The notes: a model not told the origin generated them from the letters alone. A DNA stretch of 64,000 bases from Paracoccus limosus (GCF_009711185.1 NZ_WMIF01000011.1:1-64000); one strand, 5' to 3'. Numbered from the stretch's first letter, positions 11,823 through 22,027 are shown. Program-made: numbers and translations.

Positions 11823-11866
11823 CCGGGGGCGCTTCGCCCCCCGGACCCCCCGAGGGTATTTGTGAA
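11823..11866. repeat. GC-rich hairpin repeat with GAGGGTATTTG tail, copy 1
   Basis: CCGGGGGCG-CTT-CGCCCCCCGG (11823-11844) is followed by ACCCCCCGAGGGTATTTG. A second copy of the same plan occurs at 61077-61146: a G-run/C-run hairpin with a CTT or TTT loop, then CCCCnGGnTATTTG and an A/G-rich stretch. Both lie between leftward genes. This is the REP-like intergenic element common in Rhodobacteraceae; it probably acts as a transcript-end or processing hairpin. Confidence 0.65.
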
Positions 11867-11877
11867 GTGATGAAGGG

Positions 11878-12959
<1,082 letters not shown>

Positions 12960-12960
<1 letters not shown>

Positions 12961-14345
12961 TACTCTGTCCTTTCGCCAGGAGGCGTGCTTTGGCGGGTTC
13001 GCCGCAGCGCGTCAACCACCGTCGAGACCTTCGAGCCCTTCGACCCCTTCACAAGTACAATATCGCCCTCGGTGACCAGCTCGGCGATGCGCTCGCCCAG
13101 TTCGGCAGCACTGTCGGCATGAAGCCCGCGCCGCGCGGCAGGCAGCGCCTGATGCAGGGCGCGCATCCGGGGTCCGGCGGTATGGACCAGATCCACCGCC
13201 GCCATGGCGGCATCGCCGGCCATGGCCTCGTGCATCGCGATCTCGTCGGGGCCAAGCTCCAGCATGTCGCCAAGGATCGCCACCCGGCGCCCGCCGGTCA
13301 GCCGCGCCAGCGTCGCAAGCCCCGCCGAAAGCGAGGTCGGATTTGAGTTATAGGCGTCGTCGATCAGGCGGATGCCGGCCAGATCCTCGACCGCGCCACG
13401 GCCCAGCGGCGGGCGCCAGTCCGACAGGCGGCGCGCGGCCTGATCCAGATCGGCACCGGCAGCCGAGAGCGCGGCCAGCACGCCCACGGCATTCATCACG
13501 AAATGCGTGCCGGCGGTGGCAAGGCTGAAATCCACGGTCTCGCCCAGAATGCGGGCGCGGACCTCGGTCACGCCATCGGTCGTCTCGGCCTTGAGCGGCC
13601 GCGCCATGCCATGTGCGCCAAAGCCGATGACCAGCGCGCCCGCCGCGTCGGCGCAATCGCGCAGGGTCTGCGTGACCGGCAGATCCTCGGGGATCACCGC
13701 ATGGCCGGCGGGTTGCAGGCCCTGAAAGATCGCGCCCTTTTCGCGCGCGATGCCCTCGATGGCGCCAAAGGCTTCGAGATGGGCGGCAGCAACGGTGGTG
13801 ATCATGGCGACATGCGGGCGGGCAAGACGGGCCAGCGGCTCGATCTCGCCGGGGTGGTTCATGCCGATTTCGATGATGGCGAAATCGGTATCCGCCGGCA
13901 TCCGCGCCAGTGTCAGCGGCACGCCCCAGTGGTTATTGTAGCTGGCCTCGGCCGCGTGGATCACCCCCTGCCCGGTCAGGGCGATGCGCGCCATCTCCTT
14001 GGTCGAGGTCTTGCCGACCGAGCCGGTGATGGCGATCACCTTGCCCTGCATCCGCGCGCGACCGGCACGGCCCAAGGCCTCGAGCGCGGCCAGAACATCG
14101 GGCACGACCAGCAGCGGCGCGTCAGGCGCGACGCCCTCGGGGATGCGGCTGACCAGCGCGGCGGCGGCGCCATTTTCCAGCGCCTGCGCCACGAAATCAT
14201 GGCCATCCCGCGCCGCCTGCAGCGCGACGAACAGATCGCCCGGCTGGATCGTCCGGGTGTCGATCGACACGCCCATGATGGCAAAATCGCGGGTGGTGCG
14301 GCCGCCGGTGGCGGCAGCTGCGGCTTCAGATGTCCAGAGCGTCAT
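12960..14345 (-). CDS. murF: UDP-N-acetylmuramoyl-tripeptide--D-alanyl-D-alanine ligase
   Basis: 461 residues. Adds D-Ala-D-Ala to the UDP-MurNAc-tripeptide. The N-terminal substrate domain includes [15 protein letters not shown] near 25-39. The ATP loop is [14 protein letters not shown] near 105-118. The adenine and metal region has [14 protein letters not shown] and [10 protein letters not shown]. The C-terminal domain carries DAYNSNPTS. It overlaps the murE stop by four bases (ATGA) and mraY by one, so translation is coupled throughout this part of the operon. Confidence 0.96.
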
Positions 14346-15826
14346 ATCTTGCCATCCAGCGCAGCCACGGCGACCGAGGCTTGTTCCGCATCGTCAAAGG
14401 GATAGACATCGCTGCCGATGATCTGCCCGGTTTCATGACCCTTGCCGGCGATCAGCAGCGCATCGCCCGGTTGCAGCGCATCGACGCCGCGCAGGATCGC
14501 CTCGGCGCGGTCACCAACCTCGATGGCCTCGGGGCCGGCGCCGGCCATCACCTCGGCCCGGATCGCTGCCGGATCTTCGGAACGGGGGTTGTCGTCGGTG
14601 ACAAAGACCACATCGGCGAAATCCCGCGCCGCCTCTCCCATCAGCGGGCGCTTCAGCCGGTCGCGGTCGCCGCCGGCGCCAAAGACCACGATGATGCGGC
14701 CCATGACATGCGGGCGCAGCGATTGCAGCGCCGAGGCCAGCGCGCCCGGCTTGTGGCTGTAATCGACAAAGACCGCCGCGCCGTTTTCGCGGATCGCGGC
14801 CAGCTCCATGCGGCCGCGCACCGTGGTCAGGCCCGGCAGGGTTTCGAACACACGCGCCGGATCATCGCCAGCCGCGATCACCAGCCCCGAGGCCGCCAGC
14901 ACGTTTTCGACCTGAAAGCCGCCGATCAGCGCCAGCCGGACCAGATGCGCCTGACCCTGCCACGAAAAGCGCAGATCCTGCCCGGTGGCATCGTAGCGCT
15001 GGCCAAGGATGCGCAGATCGGCGCCTTCATCCTTGCCGATGGTGGTCAGTTGCAGGCCGCGTTCACGGGCGATGCCGGCCATCTGGCGGCCGCGCGGGTC
15101 GTCGATATTGACGACCGCGCCCGCGCCTTCGTCCAGCACATGGTCGAACAGCAGCGCCTTGGCGGCGAAGTAGTCGTCGAAGTTCTTGTGATAATCCAGA
15201 TGATCCTGGCTGAAGTTGGTGAAGGCTCCCGCCTTCAGCCGCACCCCGTCCAGCCGGCGCTGGTCAAGACCGTGGCTGGATGCCTCCATCGCGGCATGGG
15301 TAACGCCCGCAGCCGCGGCCTCGGCCAGCACGCGATGCAGGGTCAGGGGATCGGGCGTGGTATGGGCAAGCTTGGCCTGGTAATCGCCTTGCACGCCCAT
15401 GGTGCCAAGGCTGATCGCCTTGTGGCCCAGCGCCTGCCAGATCTGCCGGGTAAAGCTGGCCACCGAAGTCTTGCCCGAGGTGCCAGTGACCGCGACCATG
15501 GTTTCGGGCTGACGCGCGAACCACAGCGCCGCCGCACCCGAAAGCGCCGCGCGCGGGTCCTCGGCCACCACCAGCGCGGCATCGGACCCGGCCAGCAGAT
15601 CGGCGGCGATCTGCGCGCCCTGCCGGTCGGTCAGCACCGCGCCCGCGCCCTGGCGCAGCGCGTATTGGATAAACTCGGCGCCATGGACGCTGGAGCCCGG
15701 CAGAGCTGCGAACAGCCAGCCCGGCCCCACCTGCCGGGAATCCACCGCGATCCCCATCACCTCGGGGTCACGCCCCTTGTCGCCCCGAAGCCCCAGCTGG
15801 GACAGCCGCAATGCCCTGTCAGTCAC
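14342..15826 (-). CDS. murE: UDP-N-acetylmuramoyl-tripeptide synthetase (meso-diaminopimelate-adding)
   Basis: 494 residues. Adds the third amino acid of the stem peptide. The ATP loop is TGTSGKTSVASFTRQ near 113-127. The Mg/UMAG region has TNFSQDHLDYH, and C-terminal TDDNPRSEDP is the DNPR motif that selects meso-diaminopimelate over lysine. Located between ftsI (14-base gap) and murF (4-base overlap). Confidence 0.96.
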   Translation of the reverse strand: MTDRALRLSQLGLRGDKGRDPEVMGIAVDSRQVGPGWLFAALPGSSVHGAEFIQYALRQGAGAVLTDRQGAQIAADLLAGSDAALVVAEDPRAALSGAAALWFARQPETMVAVTGTSGKTSVASFTRQIWQALGHKAISLGTMGVQGDYQAKLAHTTPDPLTLHRVLAEAAAAGVTHAAMEASSHGLDQRRLDGVRLKAGAFTNFSQDHLDYHKNFDDYFAAKALLFDHVLDEGAGAVVNIDDPRGRQMAGIARERGLQLTTIGKDEGADLRILGQRYDATGQDLRFSWQGQAHLVRLALIGGFQVENVLAASGLVIAAGDDPARVFETLPGLTTVRGRMELAAIRENGAAVFVDYSHKPGALASALQSLRPHVMGRIIVVFGAGGDRDRLKRPLMGEAARDFADVVFVTDDNPRSEDPAAIRAEVMAGAGPEAIEVGDRAEAILRGVDALQPGDALLIAGKGHETGQIIGSDVYPFDDAEQASVAVAALDGKI

Positions 15827-15840
15827 GAAAACCCCGTTTC

Positions 15841-17646
15841 TCAGTTCGAGACGAGCTTTAGCCCATTCGCTTGCGGCCGTTCAACCACGGGCAGCGGCTG
15901 GTCCGTGCGCGGCCGCAGCCCCAGAAGCGGCGCCAGCCGGCGGATCATCTCGCCCGCGACGGGCGCGGCGGTGGCGCCGGCAGTGCGGCTTTCGCCGCCA
16001 CCCGCCAGACCCACGGTCGGCTCGTCAAGGCTGAGCACCAGCACATATTGCGGATCGCTGGCCGGGAAGACCGAGGCAAGCGTCGCCACCACCTTGTTCT
16101 TGTAATACCCGCCCGAGGGACGCGGCTTGTCGGCGGTGCCGGTTTTGCCCGCGACCTCATAGCCCGGCACATCGGCCGAACGCGCGGTGCCGCGCGTCAC
16201 CACCTGACGCAGCAGCTGCAGCGCGGTATGCGCGGCCGCAGGCGACAGCACCTGCTCGCCCTCGCGCTGGCTGCGGTCATGCACCAGCGTCGGGCGCACC
16301 CGCTTGCCGCCATTGGCGATGGTGGCATAGGCGGTGGCAAGGTGCAGCGGGCTCGCGGCCAGACCATGGCCAAAGGCCACCGTGGCCGAGGTCACGGCCG
16401 GCCAGCGTTGCGGCACCAGAGGCTTGCCGGTCGGCGCCTCGCTCATCTCGATCGGCGTCGGCTCGAACAGGCCAAGGTTCTTCAGGAATTCCTTTTGCCG
16501 TTCCGGGCCCAGCAGCTGCGCCACCCGCACCGTGCCGACGTTCGAGGATTTCACGATGATGTCGGTGACCGACAGCTGGCCGCCGTAATTGTGGAAATCG
16601 TTGATCAGATACTTGCCGATCTTCATCGGCGTATGGGTGTTGATCATCGTCGCCGGGTTGATCAGCTTGAGATCCAGCGCCTGCGCCACCGGGAAAATCT
16701 TGAAGGTCGAGCCCAACTCGTATTGGCCCTGCACCGCGCGGTTGAACAGCGGGCTGTCCGAAGGATCGCCCTTCAGCAGCGGGCGCGGCCGGTCGTTGGG
16801 GTCGAAATCGGGCAGGCTGGCCATGGCGACGATCTCGCCGGTCTTGACCTCCATCAGCACGGCGGTGGCGCCCTTGGCGCTCATCACCCGCATGCCGTTG
16901 CCCAGCACTTCCTCCATCGCGGCCTGAACGGTCAGGTCCAGCGACAGCGACAGCGGCGCGCCATCATTGGCCGGATCGCGCAGCCAGCGGTCAAAGGCCT
17001 TTTCGACGCCGGCGATGCCCACGACCTCGGCGCTGGCCACGTCCTCTTTGCCAAAGGTCGCGCCGCCCAGAATGTGGCTGGCGATCTTGCCATTGGGATA
17101 AAGCCGCATCTCGCGCGGGCCAAACAGCAGCCCCGGCTCGCCGATGTCATGCACGGCCTGCATCTGCTCGGGCGAGATCTTCTTCTTGATCCACAGGAAG
17201 CTGCGCTTGCCCGAAAAATCCTGCTTCAGCCGGTCGGCCTTGAGGTCGGGAAAGATCGCCGCCAGCTTTTCGGCCGCCCCGTTCGGGTCGATCATCTGGC
17301 GCGGATGGGCGTAAAGCGAATGCGTCAGCAGGTTCGTCGCCAGCACCCGGCCACGGCGGTCGGTGATATCAGCGCGCTGCGAGATGATCTGCGCGCCACT
17401 GACCTGCGTGCGCGGTTCGCTGGGCTGACCGGCAGCCATGGCGCCCATGCGCAGGCCGACGATGCCAAAGGCCACGGCAAAGGCGCAGGACATGAACAGC
17501 AGCCGGTTCTGGGCATGACTGCGCGCCTTGTCCTGAATCGCCGCATGCCGCTGGGCGCGGTTCTCGGCCTCGATGGCATCGGGATTCTCACCCTTTTCGC
17601 GCGCGCGCAGAATGCGGGCCAAAGGGCGCAGCGGGGTGCGGATCAT
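15841..17646 (-). CDS. ftsI: Septal peptidoglycan transpeptidase (penicillin-binding protein 3)
   Basis: 601 residues. A basic cytoplasmic N-terminus of about 45 residues precedes a single membrane anchor (about 48-70), the non-penicillin-binding domain, and the transpeptidase domain. The catalytic motifs are intact: S313-T-F-K, S367-S-N369 and K501-T-G-T. It crosslinks septal peptidoglycan in the divisome, where it works with FtsW, FtsL and FtsQ/B. Its start overlaps the ftsL stop by four bases. Confidence 0.96.
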   Translation of the reverse strand: MIRTPLRPLARILRAREKGENPDAIEAENRAQRHAAIQDKARSHAQNRLLFMSCAFAVAFGIVGLRMGAMAAGQPSEPRTQVSGAQIISQRADITDRRGRVLATNLLTHSLYAHPRQMIDPNGAAEKLAAIFPDLKADRLKQDFSGKRSFLWIKKKISPEQMQAVHDIGEPGLLFGPREMRLYPNGKIASHILGGATFGKEDVASAEVVGIAGVEKAFDRWLRDPANDGAPLSLSLDLTVQAAMEEVLGNGMRVMSAKGATAVLMEVKTGEIVAMASLPDFDPNDRPRPLLKGDPSDSPLFNRAVQGQYELGSTFKIFPVAQALDLKLINPATMINTHTPMKIGKYLINDFHNYGGQLSVTDIIVKSSNVGTVRVAQLLGPERQKEFLKNLGLFEPTPIEMSEAPTGKPLVPQRWPAVTSATVAFGHGLAASPLHLATAYATIANGGKRVRPTLVHDRSQREGEQVLSPAAAHTALQLLRQVVTRGTARSADVPGYEVAGKTGTADKPRPSGGYYKNKVVATLASVFPASDPQYVLVLSLDEPTVGLAGGGESRTAGATAAPVAGEMIRRLAPLLGLRPRTDQPLPVVERPQANGLKLVSN

Positions 17647-18026
17647 GGCGTCCTCTCCTGTGGTCTGACGGGCGGGAACCCTGCCGGGCGCTCGGCAGGG
17701 GTGGTTCCGGGCTGGCCGGGCGTGGCGGCCGGGGCTTTCTGCGTCGGGAAGGGCACCCGGTTCACATCGACGAACTGGCTGGAATCATAGGGGCCCAGCT
17801 TGAGCTTGTCGAAATTCAGGTTCACCAGCTCGCGCAGGCGCTGCGGGCGGTTCAGAAAGGCCCATTCGGCACGCAGCACGCCCAGATCCTCGCGCAGCGA
17901 CGCGATCTGGCTTTGCACGCCGCCCATTTCGTTCAGCGCGGCCTGGGTGCGGTAATTCTCGCGATAGGCCCAAAAGGCCAGCCCCATGACGATCAGTGAG
18001 GTGACAAGATAAAGCAGCGACCGCAT
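17643..18026 (-). CDS. ftsL: Cell division protein FtsL
   Basis: 127 residues. One transmembrane helix at about 4-22 is followed by a heptad-patterned coiled-coil region (about 25-62) and a Pro/Ala-rich periplasmic tail. This is the size and layout of FtsL, a scaffold that forms the FtsQLB complex activating FtsWI. Sequence conservation in the family is low, so the call rests on topology and on position between rsmH and ftsI. Start and stop overlap both neighbours by 1 and 4 bases. Confidence 0.88.
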   Translation of the reverse strand: MRSLLYLVTSLIVMGLAFWAYRENYRTQAALNEMGGVQSQIASLREDLGVLRAEWAFLNRPQRLRELVNLNFDKLKLGPYDSSQFVDVNRVPFPTQKAPAATPGQPGTTPAERPAGFPPVRPQERTP

Positions 18027-18994
18027 CAGCCGCGCCTCTCGGTCAAAAGCGGCAGGCCCAGCGCGTCGGAATCGACGCGGCCCGCCGGCGCCGTGGTGCG
18101 GATGCCGACGCGCAGCAGGGCCGAACGCGAGCGCGGGTTCACCCCCAGCTCATGCTCGTCCGGGCCGATGGCGCGGCGGAAGGGCAGCGTGAAGGCCGCC
18201 TCGTCGCGCTGCGCCTCTGGGGCATAGCGGCTGCCGCCACCGGCGCTGTTCGAACGCGCCTGCATGAAGCGCTTGACGATGCGGTCCTCGAGCGAATGGA
18301 AACTGACCACTGCCAGCTTGCCGCCCGGACGCAGCGCGCGTTCCGCCGCCGCAAGCCCCGCGACCAGCTGGCCGAATTCGTCATTGACCCAGATGCGGAT
18401 TGCCTGAAACGCCCGGGTCGAGGGATGGCTCTGCCCCGGCTTGGGCCGCGGCAAGCAGCCCGAGACGATATCCGACAGCTGTCCGGTGCGGCTCAGCGGA
18501 CGCGCGGCAACGATGGCCTTGGCGATGCGGCGCGAGGCGCGCTCCTCGCCATAAAGATACAGCACATCGGCGATCACCGCCTCGGGGGCGGTGTTCAGCA
18601 GATCGGCCGCGGTCGGGCCGTCGGTGCCCATGCGCATGTCCAAAGGCCCGTCGCGCAGGAACGAAAACCCGCGCTCGGCCTGATCGAGCTGCATCGAGCT
18701 GACGCCCAGATCCAGCACCACGCCATCGACCGGCTCACCGGCAAGGCTGTCCAGATCCGAGAATGTGCCCTGCACCAGCCGCAGCCGCGCGCCGTATTCG
18801 CCCGACCATGCCGCCGCCATCGCAAACACGCTGGGATCGCGGTCGATGCCGATGACCTCGGCCGCGCCCTGCGCCAGCAGGCCACGGGCATAGCCGCCGG
18901 CGCCAAAGGTGCCATCGACCCAAGTGCCCTCAACAGGCGCGACGGCCCGCAGAAGCGGGCCAAGCAGGACGGGAATATGCGGATCTTCGGCCAT
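18026..18994 (-). CDS. rsmH: 16S rRNA (cytosine(1402)-N4)-methyltransferase
   Basis: 322 residues. Methylates N4 of C1402 in the ribosomal P-site. N-terminal [13 protein letters not shown] and the SAM-binding [16 protein letters not shown] are clear. Later motifs are [19 protein letters not shown] and [17 protein letters not shown] place the start at ATG 18992-18994, one base after the mraZ stop; the frame continues upstream inside mraZ, but that part has no family similarity. Confidence 0.95.
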   Translation of the reverse strand: MAEDPHIPVLLGPLLRAVAPVEGTWVDGTFGAGGYARGLLAQGAAEVIGIDRDPSVFAMAAAWSGEYGARLRLVQGTFSDLDSLAGEPVDGVVLDLGVSSMQLDQAERGFSFLRDGPLDMRMGTDGPTAADLLNTAPEAVIADVLYLYGEERASRRIAKAIVAARPLSRTGQLSDIVSGCLPRPKPGQSHPSTRAFQAIRIWVNDEFGQLVAGLAAAERALRPGGKLAVVSFHSLEDRIVKRFMQARSNSAGGGSRYAPEAQRDEAAFTLPFRRAIGPDEHELGVNPRSRSALLRVGIRTTAPAGRVDSDALGLPLLTERRG

Positions 18995-18995
18995 G

Positions 18996-19496
18996 CTAGC
19001 CTTCCTCTGCCAGCGACAGCAGCGACAGCGGATCGGCGCCGGGCTCCAGTTCCGGGACGCGGGCTTCCAAAGCGCGCTCTTCCTCGGCATGGGCCTCGGG
19101 GGTCCAGACCTTCAGGCTGTCGCCGGCCGAGATGAAAAAGGCGCTGTCGGTCAGGCCGATCTTTTCGCGCAGCTTCTGCGGCAGGACCAGACGGCCGTCG
19201 CCGTCGATCTCGGCCTCGTCGGCATGGCCTTGATAGATGTTTTCCAGCAGGTTGCGGGCGGCCGAGCCGCGCGGCATGCGGGCGATGCCGTCCTCGATCT
19301 CTTCCATGGCCTCGATGGTGAACAGCTGCAGCCAGTTCCAGTCGCGGGTGCCGTGGACGATGACCAGTTGCGCGCGCTTGCCGGCTTCGAAATCGGGATC
19401 GGAGGCTTCAAAGATGCGACGGAACTTGGCGGGGATGGAAACGCGACCTTTCGCGTCCACCTTGACCTCTTCCGACCCTCTGAACCGGCGTGCCAA
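18996..19496 (-). CDS. mraZ: Transcriptional regulator MraZ
   Basis: 166 residues. Two AbrB/SpoVT-like swapped-hairpin domains carry the paired motifs [14 protein letters not shown] (about 13-26) and [15 protein letters not shown] (about 96-110). MraZ binds direct repeats in front of its own operon and represses the dcw cluster. The start is TTG 19494-19496, chosen because it encodes the conserved MARRFRG N-terminus and is preceded by AGGAGG. First gene of the operon; box-like TGGGAA repeats lie upstream at 19942-19969 and 20095-20114. Confidence 0.95.
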   Translation of the reverse strand: MARRFRGSEEVKVDAKGRVSIPAKFRRIFEASDPDFEAGKRAQLVIVHGTRDWNWLQLFTIEAMEEIEDGIARMPRGSAARNLLENIYQGHADEAEIDGDGRLVLPQKLREKIGLTDSAFFISAGDSLKVWTPEAHAEEERALEARVPELEPGADPLSLLSLAEEG

Positions 19497-19904
19497 GGGC
19501 GCGCCCTCCTTTCACTGTCCCGACCTTTTCCGTTTGCCGGAAAAGGAAAGGGCGGATCGGGCTGCTGCCACTGCCCGATCCGCCGCCCTCGTTCCCATCT
19601 CTGGGCCCCGTAGTTTCGGGGATCGCTCTCTGCTTTCGCGCCACCTGGGGGAGGTGCTGCTCGCGCGCCGCAGAAGCCTTTTGTCGGAAAGCGGGTGCCT
19701 GTATGAAGCCTGCTTTACGCCTTGGGGTCTTGTCGCCCTTGAGCCCCTTTCCGTGAGCACAGAGATGCCATGGGATTTCATGGGAAGCAATGGGCTTGTT
19801 TGGCACGGGCGGTTCAATGCCGGCGCTGCCCGCCGGGAACACGCACGGAACATCATCTCAACACTCGTTACCACAAGGAAAGTGTGGTTTTTGACCCTAG
19901 GTCA

Positions 19905-19924
19905 ACCTACTATATCTAGTAGGT
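19905..19924. promoter_or_regulatory. Palindrome ACCTACTA-TATC-TAGTAGGT
   Basis: Perfect 8-base arms around four bases, next to a minus-strand TTGACC hexamer in the presumed mraZ promoter. Operator-like; binding protein unknown. Confidence 0.45.
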
Positions 19925-19941
19925 CGAACCGGCGCGGCATA

Positions 19942-19969
19942 TTTCCCACATTTTCCCAGAATCGTTCCC
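19942..19969 (-). promoter_or_regulatory. MraZ-box-like repeats, proximal cluster
   Basis: On the minus strand TGGGAAA occurs twice exactly 10 bases apart (19958-19952 and 19948-19942), with a related GGGAAC 11-12 bases further upstream. Tandem TGGG-type repeats with helical spacing match the sites MraZ uses for autorepression. Confidence 0.6.
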
Positions 19970-20094
19970 GGACCTCCCGATCCGGGGCTGCTCGCCCCCA
20001 TTCTACCTGCGCGTGTGCTTCACGATTCGGCGTGCGCGGCCCGAAAAATCCGGGCCATCACGCCGGTTCACAGGCCGGTGATTCGAGGCGGCGA

Positions 20095-20114
20095 CCCATT
20101 CCCAGGTTTTCCCA
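20095..20114 (-). promoter_or_regulatory. MraZ-box-like repeats, distal cluster
   Basis: The minus strand reads TGGGAAAACC-TGGGAA-TGGG from 20114 to 20095: three TGGG cores at 10- and 6-base intervals, about 150 bases upstream of the proximal cluster. Probably a second MraZ site or the core of a more distal promoter. Confidence 0.5.
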
Positions 20115-20192
20115 GAGCGAACCCGCCACCCCGACAGCAGTCCGGCCCGGCGATGACCGCCGGGCCGGGACAACAGGATGCCAGGGCGTTGC

Positions 20193-21299
20193 TTAGGCCA
20201 TGCCGCCGGCGATCAGCCGCGCCGCCAGCCGGCCAAAGGCATCGGCCACCGGCCCGTCCCCGGCCGCGACCGGGGCGCCGCCATCGCCGGCCAACCGCAC
20301 TTCGATGTTCAACGGAATCTCGCCCAGGAAGGGCAGATCCAGCGCCGCCGCCTCGGCCGCGACGCCGCCATGGCCGAACAGATGCGCCTCATGGCCGCAA
20401 TTCGGACAGATATAAGTAGACATGTTCTCGACCAGACCCAGCACCGGGGTCTTGAGCTTGTTGAACATGTCGATGGCGCGGCGCGCGTCGATCAGCGCCA
20501 CATCCTGCGGCGTCGAGACGATGATCGCGCCCGAGACCTGCGCCTTTTGACACAAGGACAGCTGCACATCGCCGGTGCCGGGCGGCAGATCGACCAACAG
20601 CACGTCCAGCTCGCCCCATTTCACCTGATTGAGCATCTGTTGCAGCGCGCCCATCAGCATCGGGCCGCGCCAGACCACGGCCTCGCCCTCTTTCATCATC
20701 AGACCCAGCGACATGACCGTCACGCCATAAGCATGCAGCGGCTCGATCATCTGACCGTCACTTTTCGGGCGCTGCCCGGTCAGGCCCAGCATACGGGGCT
20801 GCGACGGACCATAGATATCGGCGTCCAGCAGGCCGACCCGCCGCCCCTGCCGTGCCAGCGCTACCGCAAGGTTCGAGGTCAGCGTCGATTTCCCGACCCC
20901 GCCCTTGCCCGAGCCGATGGCCAGAATGCGCGCAACGCCGCTGACCGGCAAAGGCCCGGCCTGCGGCGTCGGGTGACGGCCGATGGTCAGGCTGGGCGGC
21001 GCCCCCGCGCCCGAGCGCGCGGTGACCTGCGGTGCCGCAGCGCCCCGCGCCCCCGCCGGGGCCGTGGTAACGATCTGGACCTTGTCCACCCCCGGCAGCG
21101 CGCGCAGCAAGCGCTCGGCCTCGGCCTCGACGGCGGCAAGACCACGCGCGGATTCGGCGTCCGGCGCCTCGATGACGAATCGCACCACGCCGTTTTCGAC
21201 GTTCAGCGCGCGCACCATATCGGCCGAAACCAGGTTCGCGCCGCCGGCAAGGGCGACCTTCTGTAACTCGAAAAGCACAGTTTCGCGTGTGGCAGCCAT
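20193..21299 (-). CDS. apbC: Iron-sulfur cluster carrier protein, Mrp/ApbC family
   Basis: 368 residues. An N-terminal DUF59/MIP18-like domain (about 1-90) is joined by an Ala/Gly linker to a deviant-Walker P-loop ATPase starting IGSGKGGVGKSTLTSNLA near 120. The C-terminal half has the conserved CxxC of ICPNCGHEAHLFG that binds the transferable cluster at the dimer interface. It delivers Fe-S clusters to apoproteins in the cytosol. Start 21299 is preceded by GGGGGATC; the open extension upstream is not family-like. Transcribed leftward, divergent from the DUF1127 gene. Confidence 0.92.
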   Translation of the reverse strand: MAATRETVLFELQKVALAGGANLVSADMVRALNVENGVVRFVIEAPDAESARGLAAVEAEAERLLRALPGVDKVQIVTTAPAGARGAAAPQVTARSGAGAPPSLTIGRHPTPQAGPLPVSGVARILAIGSGKGGVGKSTLTSNLAVALARQGRRVGLLDADIYGPSQPRMLGLTGQRPKSDGQMIEPLHAYGVTVMSLGLMMKEGEAVVWRGPMLMGALQQMLNQVKWGELDVLLVDLPPGTGDVQLSLCQKAQVSGAIIVSTPQDVALIDARRAIDMFNKLKTPVLGLVENMSTYICPNCGHEAHLFGHGGVAAEAAALDLPFLGEIPLNIEVRLAGDGGAPVAAGDGPVADAFGRLAARLIAGGMA

Positions 21300-21634
21300 C
21301 TTGATCCCCCGGCAGTGCAAGCAGGCGCAACATGGCAACTTCGGCGGGGGTCGGCAAGGCGGCGCACCTGCGACAAAGCGTAAACCCCTGTTTCCCCGCG
21401 TCACCCGCCGCCGATTACCCATGGATTCCGGGGAACAGTCCCAGACATGGCCGTAAGGTTAAACTTTATTAAGCGATTGCAACGGCCTGCCGGAAAGCAA
21501 TGCAGTTTCCGCATAGCAGCATCACGCCACTGTCTATTGTGCAGATGCAGCAAAGCCCTCATGTTGGCCCTAACAAAGCGACGACGATCCCACGGACCGC
21601 TACGCCGCATCCGAAATTAGGAAGAGTTAGGCAA
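21300..21634. other. Divergent region between apbC and the DUF1127 gene
   Basis: 335 bases without a gene. The AT-rich stretch 21455-21475 includes TTAA-N6-TTAA, one base short of a full CtrA box. Candidate promoter elements for the DUF1127-CcsR transcript lie at 21537-21565, and the ribosome site AGGAAGAG is at 21620-21627. Confidence 0.5.
21537..21565 (+). promoter_or_regulatory. Candidate promoter of the DUF1127-CcsR operon
   Basis: TTGTGC (21537-21542) and CATGTT (21560-21565) are separated by 17 bases, predicting a transcript start about 60 bases before the DUF1127 start. The homologous R. sphaeroides operon is driven by alternative heat-shock sigma factors RpoHI/RpoHII. Whether these hexamers fit that class is a guess from spacing and position. 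Confidence 0.3.
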
Positions 21635-21850
21635 ATGGCTGTTCTGCACCTGAACCAAAGCGCACTGCACAACCGCGCTGACCACGCTGGCCTGTTCGCC
21701 GGCATCCGCGACTACATGGCCCGCCGCGCCGTCTATCGTCAGACCGTTCGCGAACTGAACGACCTGAACGCCCGCGAGCTGGCCGACCTCGGCATGAGCC
21801 GTTCGATGATCCGCAACGTGGCTTACGAAGCCGCCTGGGGCGCGAAATAA
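21635..21850 (+). CDS. DUF1127 small RNA-binding protein, CcaF1-like
   Basis: 71 residues. The C-terminal half is the DUF1127 (YjiS-like) motif: YRQTVRELNDLNARELADLGMSRSMI at about 37-62, an amphipathic Arg-rich helical pair. In R. sphaeroides the DUF1127 protein CcaF1 (RSP_6037) is encoded directly upstream of the CcsR small RNAs, is stress-induced, and binds RNA to influence their maturation and turnover. Here the stop is 11 bases before the first CcsR hairpin, so the same cotranscription and processing is expected. Start is ATG 21635 with AGGAAGAG upstream. Confidence 0.9.
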   Translation: MAVLHLNQSALHNRADHAGLFAGIRDYMARRAVYRQTVRELNDLNARELADLGMSRSMIRNVAYEAAWGAK

Positions 21851-21860
21851 GAATTACGAT

Positions 21861-21933
21861 ACCCGACCCACTCCTCCTCCCTTGGGTCCGGGTTCAGGCG
21901 GCATCCTCCCTCCTCCTCCCTGAGGATGCCGCC
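21861..21933 (+). ncRNA. CcsR ('cuckoo') RNA unit 1, two anti-SD hairpins
   Basis: Hairpin 1 (21861-21893): ACCCGACCCA pairs with TGGGT-C-CGGGT (one bulged C) around loop CTCCTCCTCCCT. Hairpin 2 (21897-21933): 12-bp perfect stem from GGCGGCATCCTC around loop CCTCCTCCTCCCT. The unit starts 10 bases after the DUF1127 stop. The loop motif CCUCCUCCC equals the 16S anti-Shine-Dalgarno tract, so the RNA can pair with purine-rich ribosome sites or similar mRNA tracts. Confidence 0.88.
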
Positions 21934-21944
21934 ACTCCGATACG

Positions 21945-22017
21945 GTAAGACCCCTCCTCCTCCCTGGGTCTTACGGTCAAGGCGACTTCCCCTCTCCTTC
22001 TCCCTGGGGAAGTCGCC
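21945..22017 (+). ncRNA. CcsR RNA unit 2
   Basis: Hairpin 3 (21945-21974): GTAAGACCC / GGGTCTTAC, 9 bp, loop CTCCTCCTCCCT. Hairpin 4 (21981-22017): 12-bp perfect stem GGCGACTTCCCC / GGGGAAGTCGCC with a divergent loop TCTCCTTCTCCCT. This is the only loop of the twelve in which the CCTCCTCC core is altered. Confidence 0.87.
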
Positions 22018-22027
22018 AAAAAATACC

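Larger units (their letters stand above)
19497..20192. promoter_or_regulatory. Long regulatory region upstream of mraZ
   Basis: About 700 bases without a credible gene, behind mrp and before mraZ. It holds two clusters of MraZ-box-like TGGGAA repeats, an 8-bp palindrome at 19905-19924, a 6-bp palindrome ACCACA/TGTGGT at 19870-19888, and a minus-strand TTGACC near 19902-19897 that could be a -35. The middle part (19850-19930) is AT-rich against a GC-rich background, as expected for a promoter. I cannot fix the transcription start. Confidence 0.55.

Noticed and set aside
21458..21471. TTAA-N6-TTAA before the DUF1127 gene as a CtrA site
   Set aside because: Spacer is six, not seven; the match is therefore only partial.
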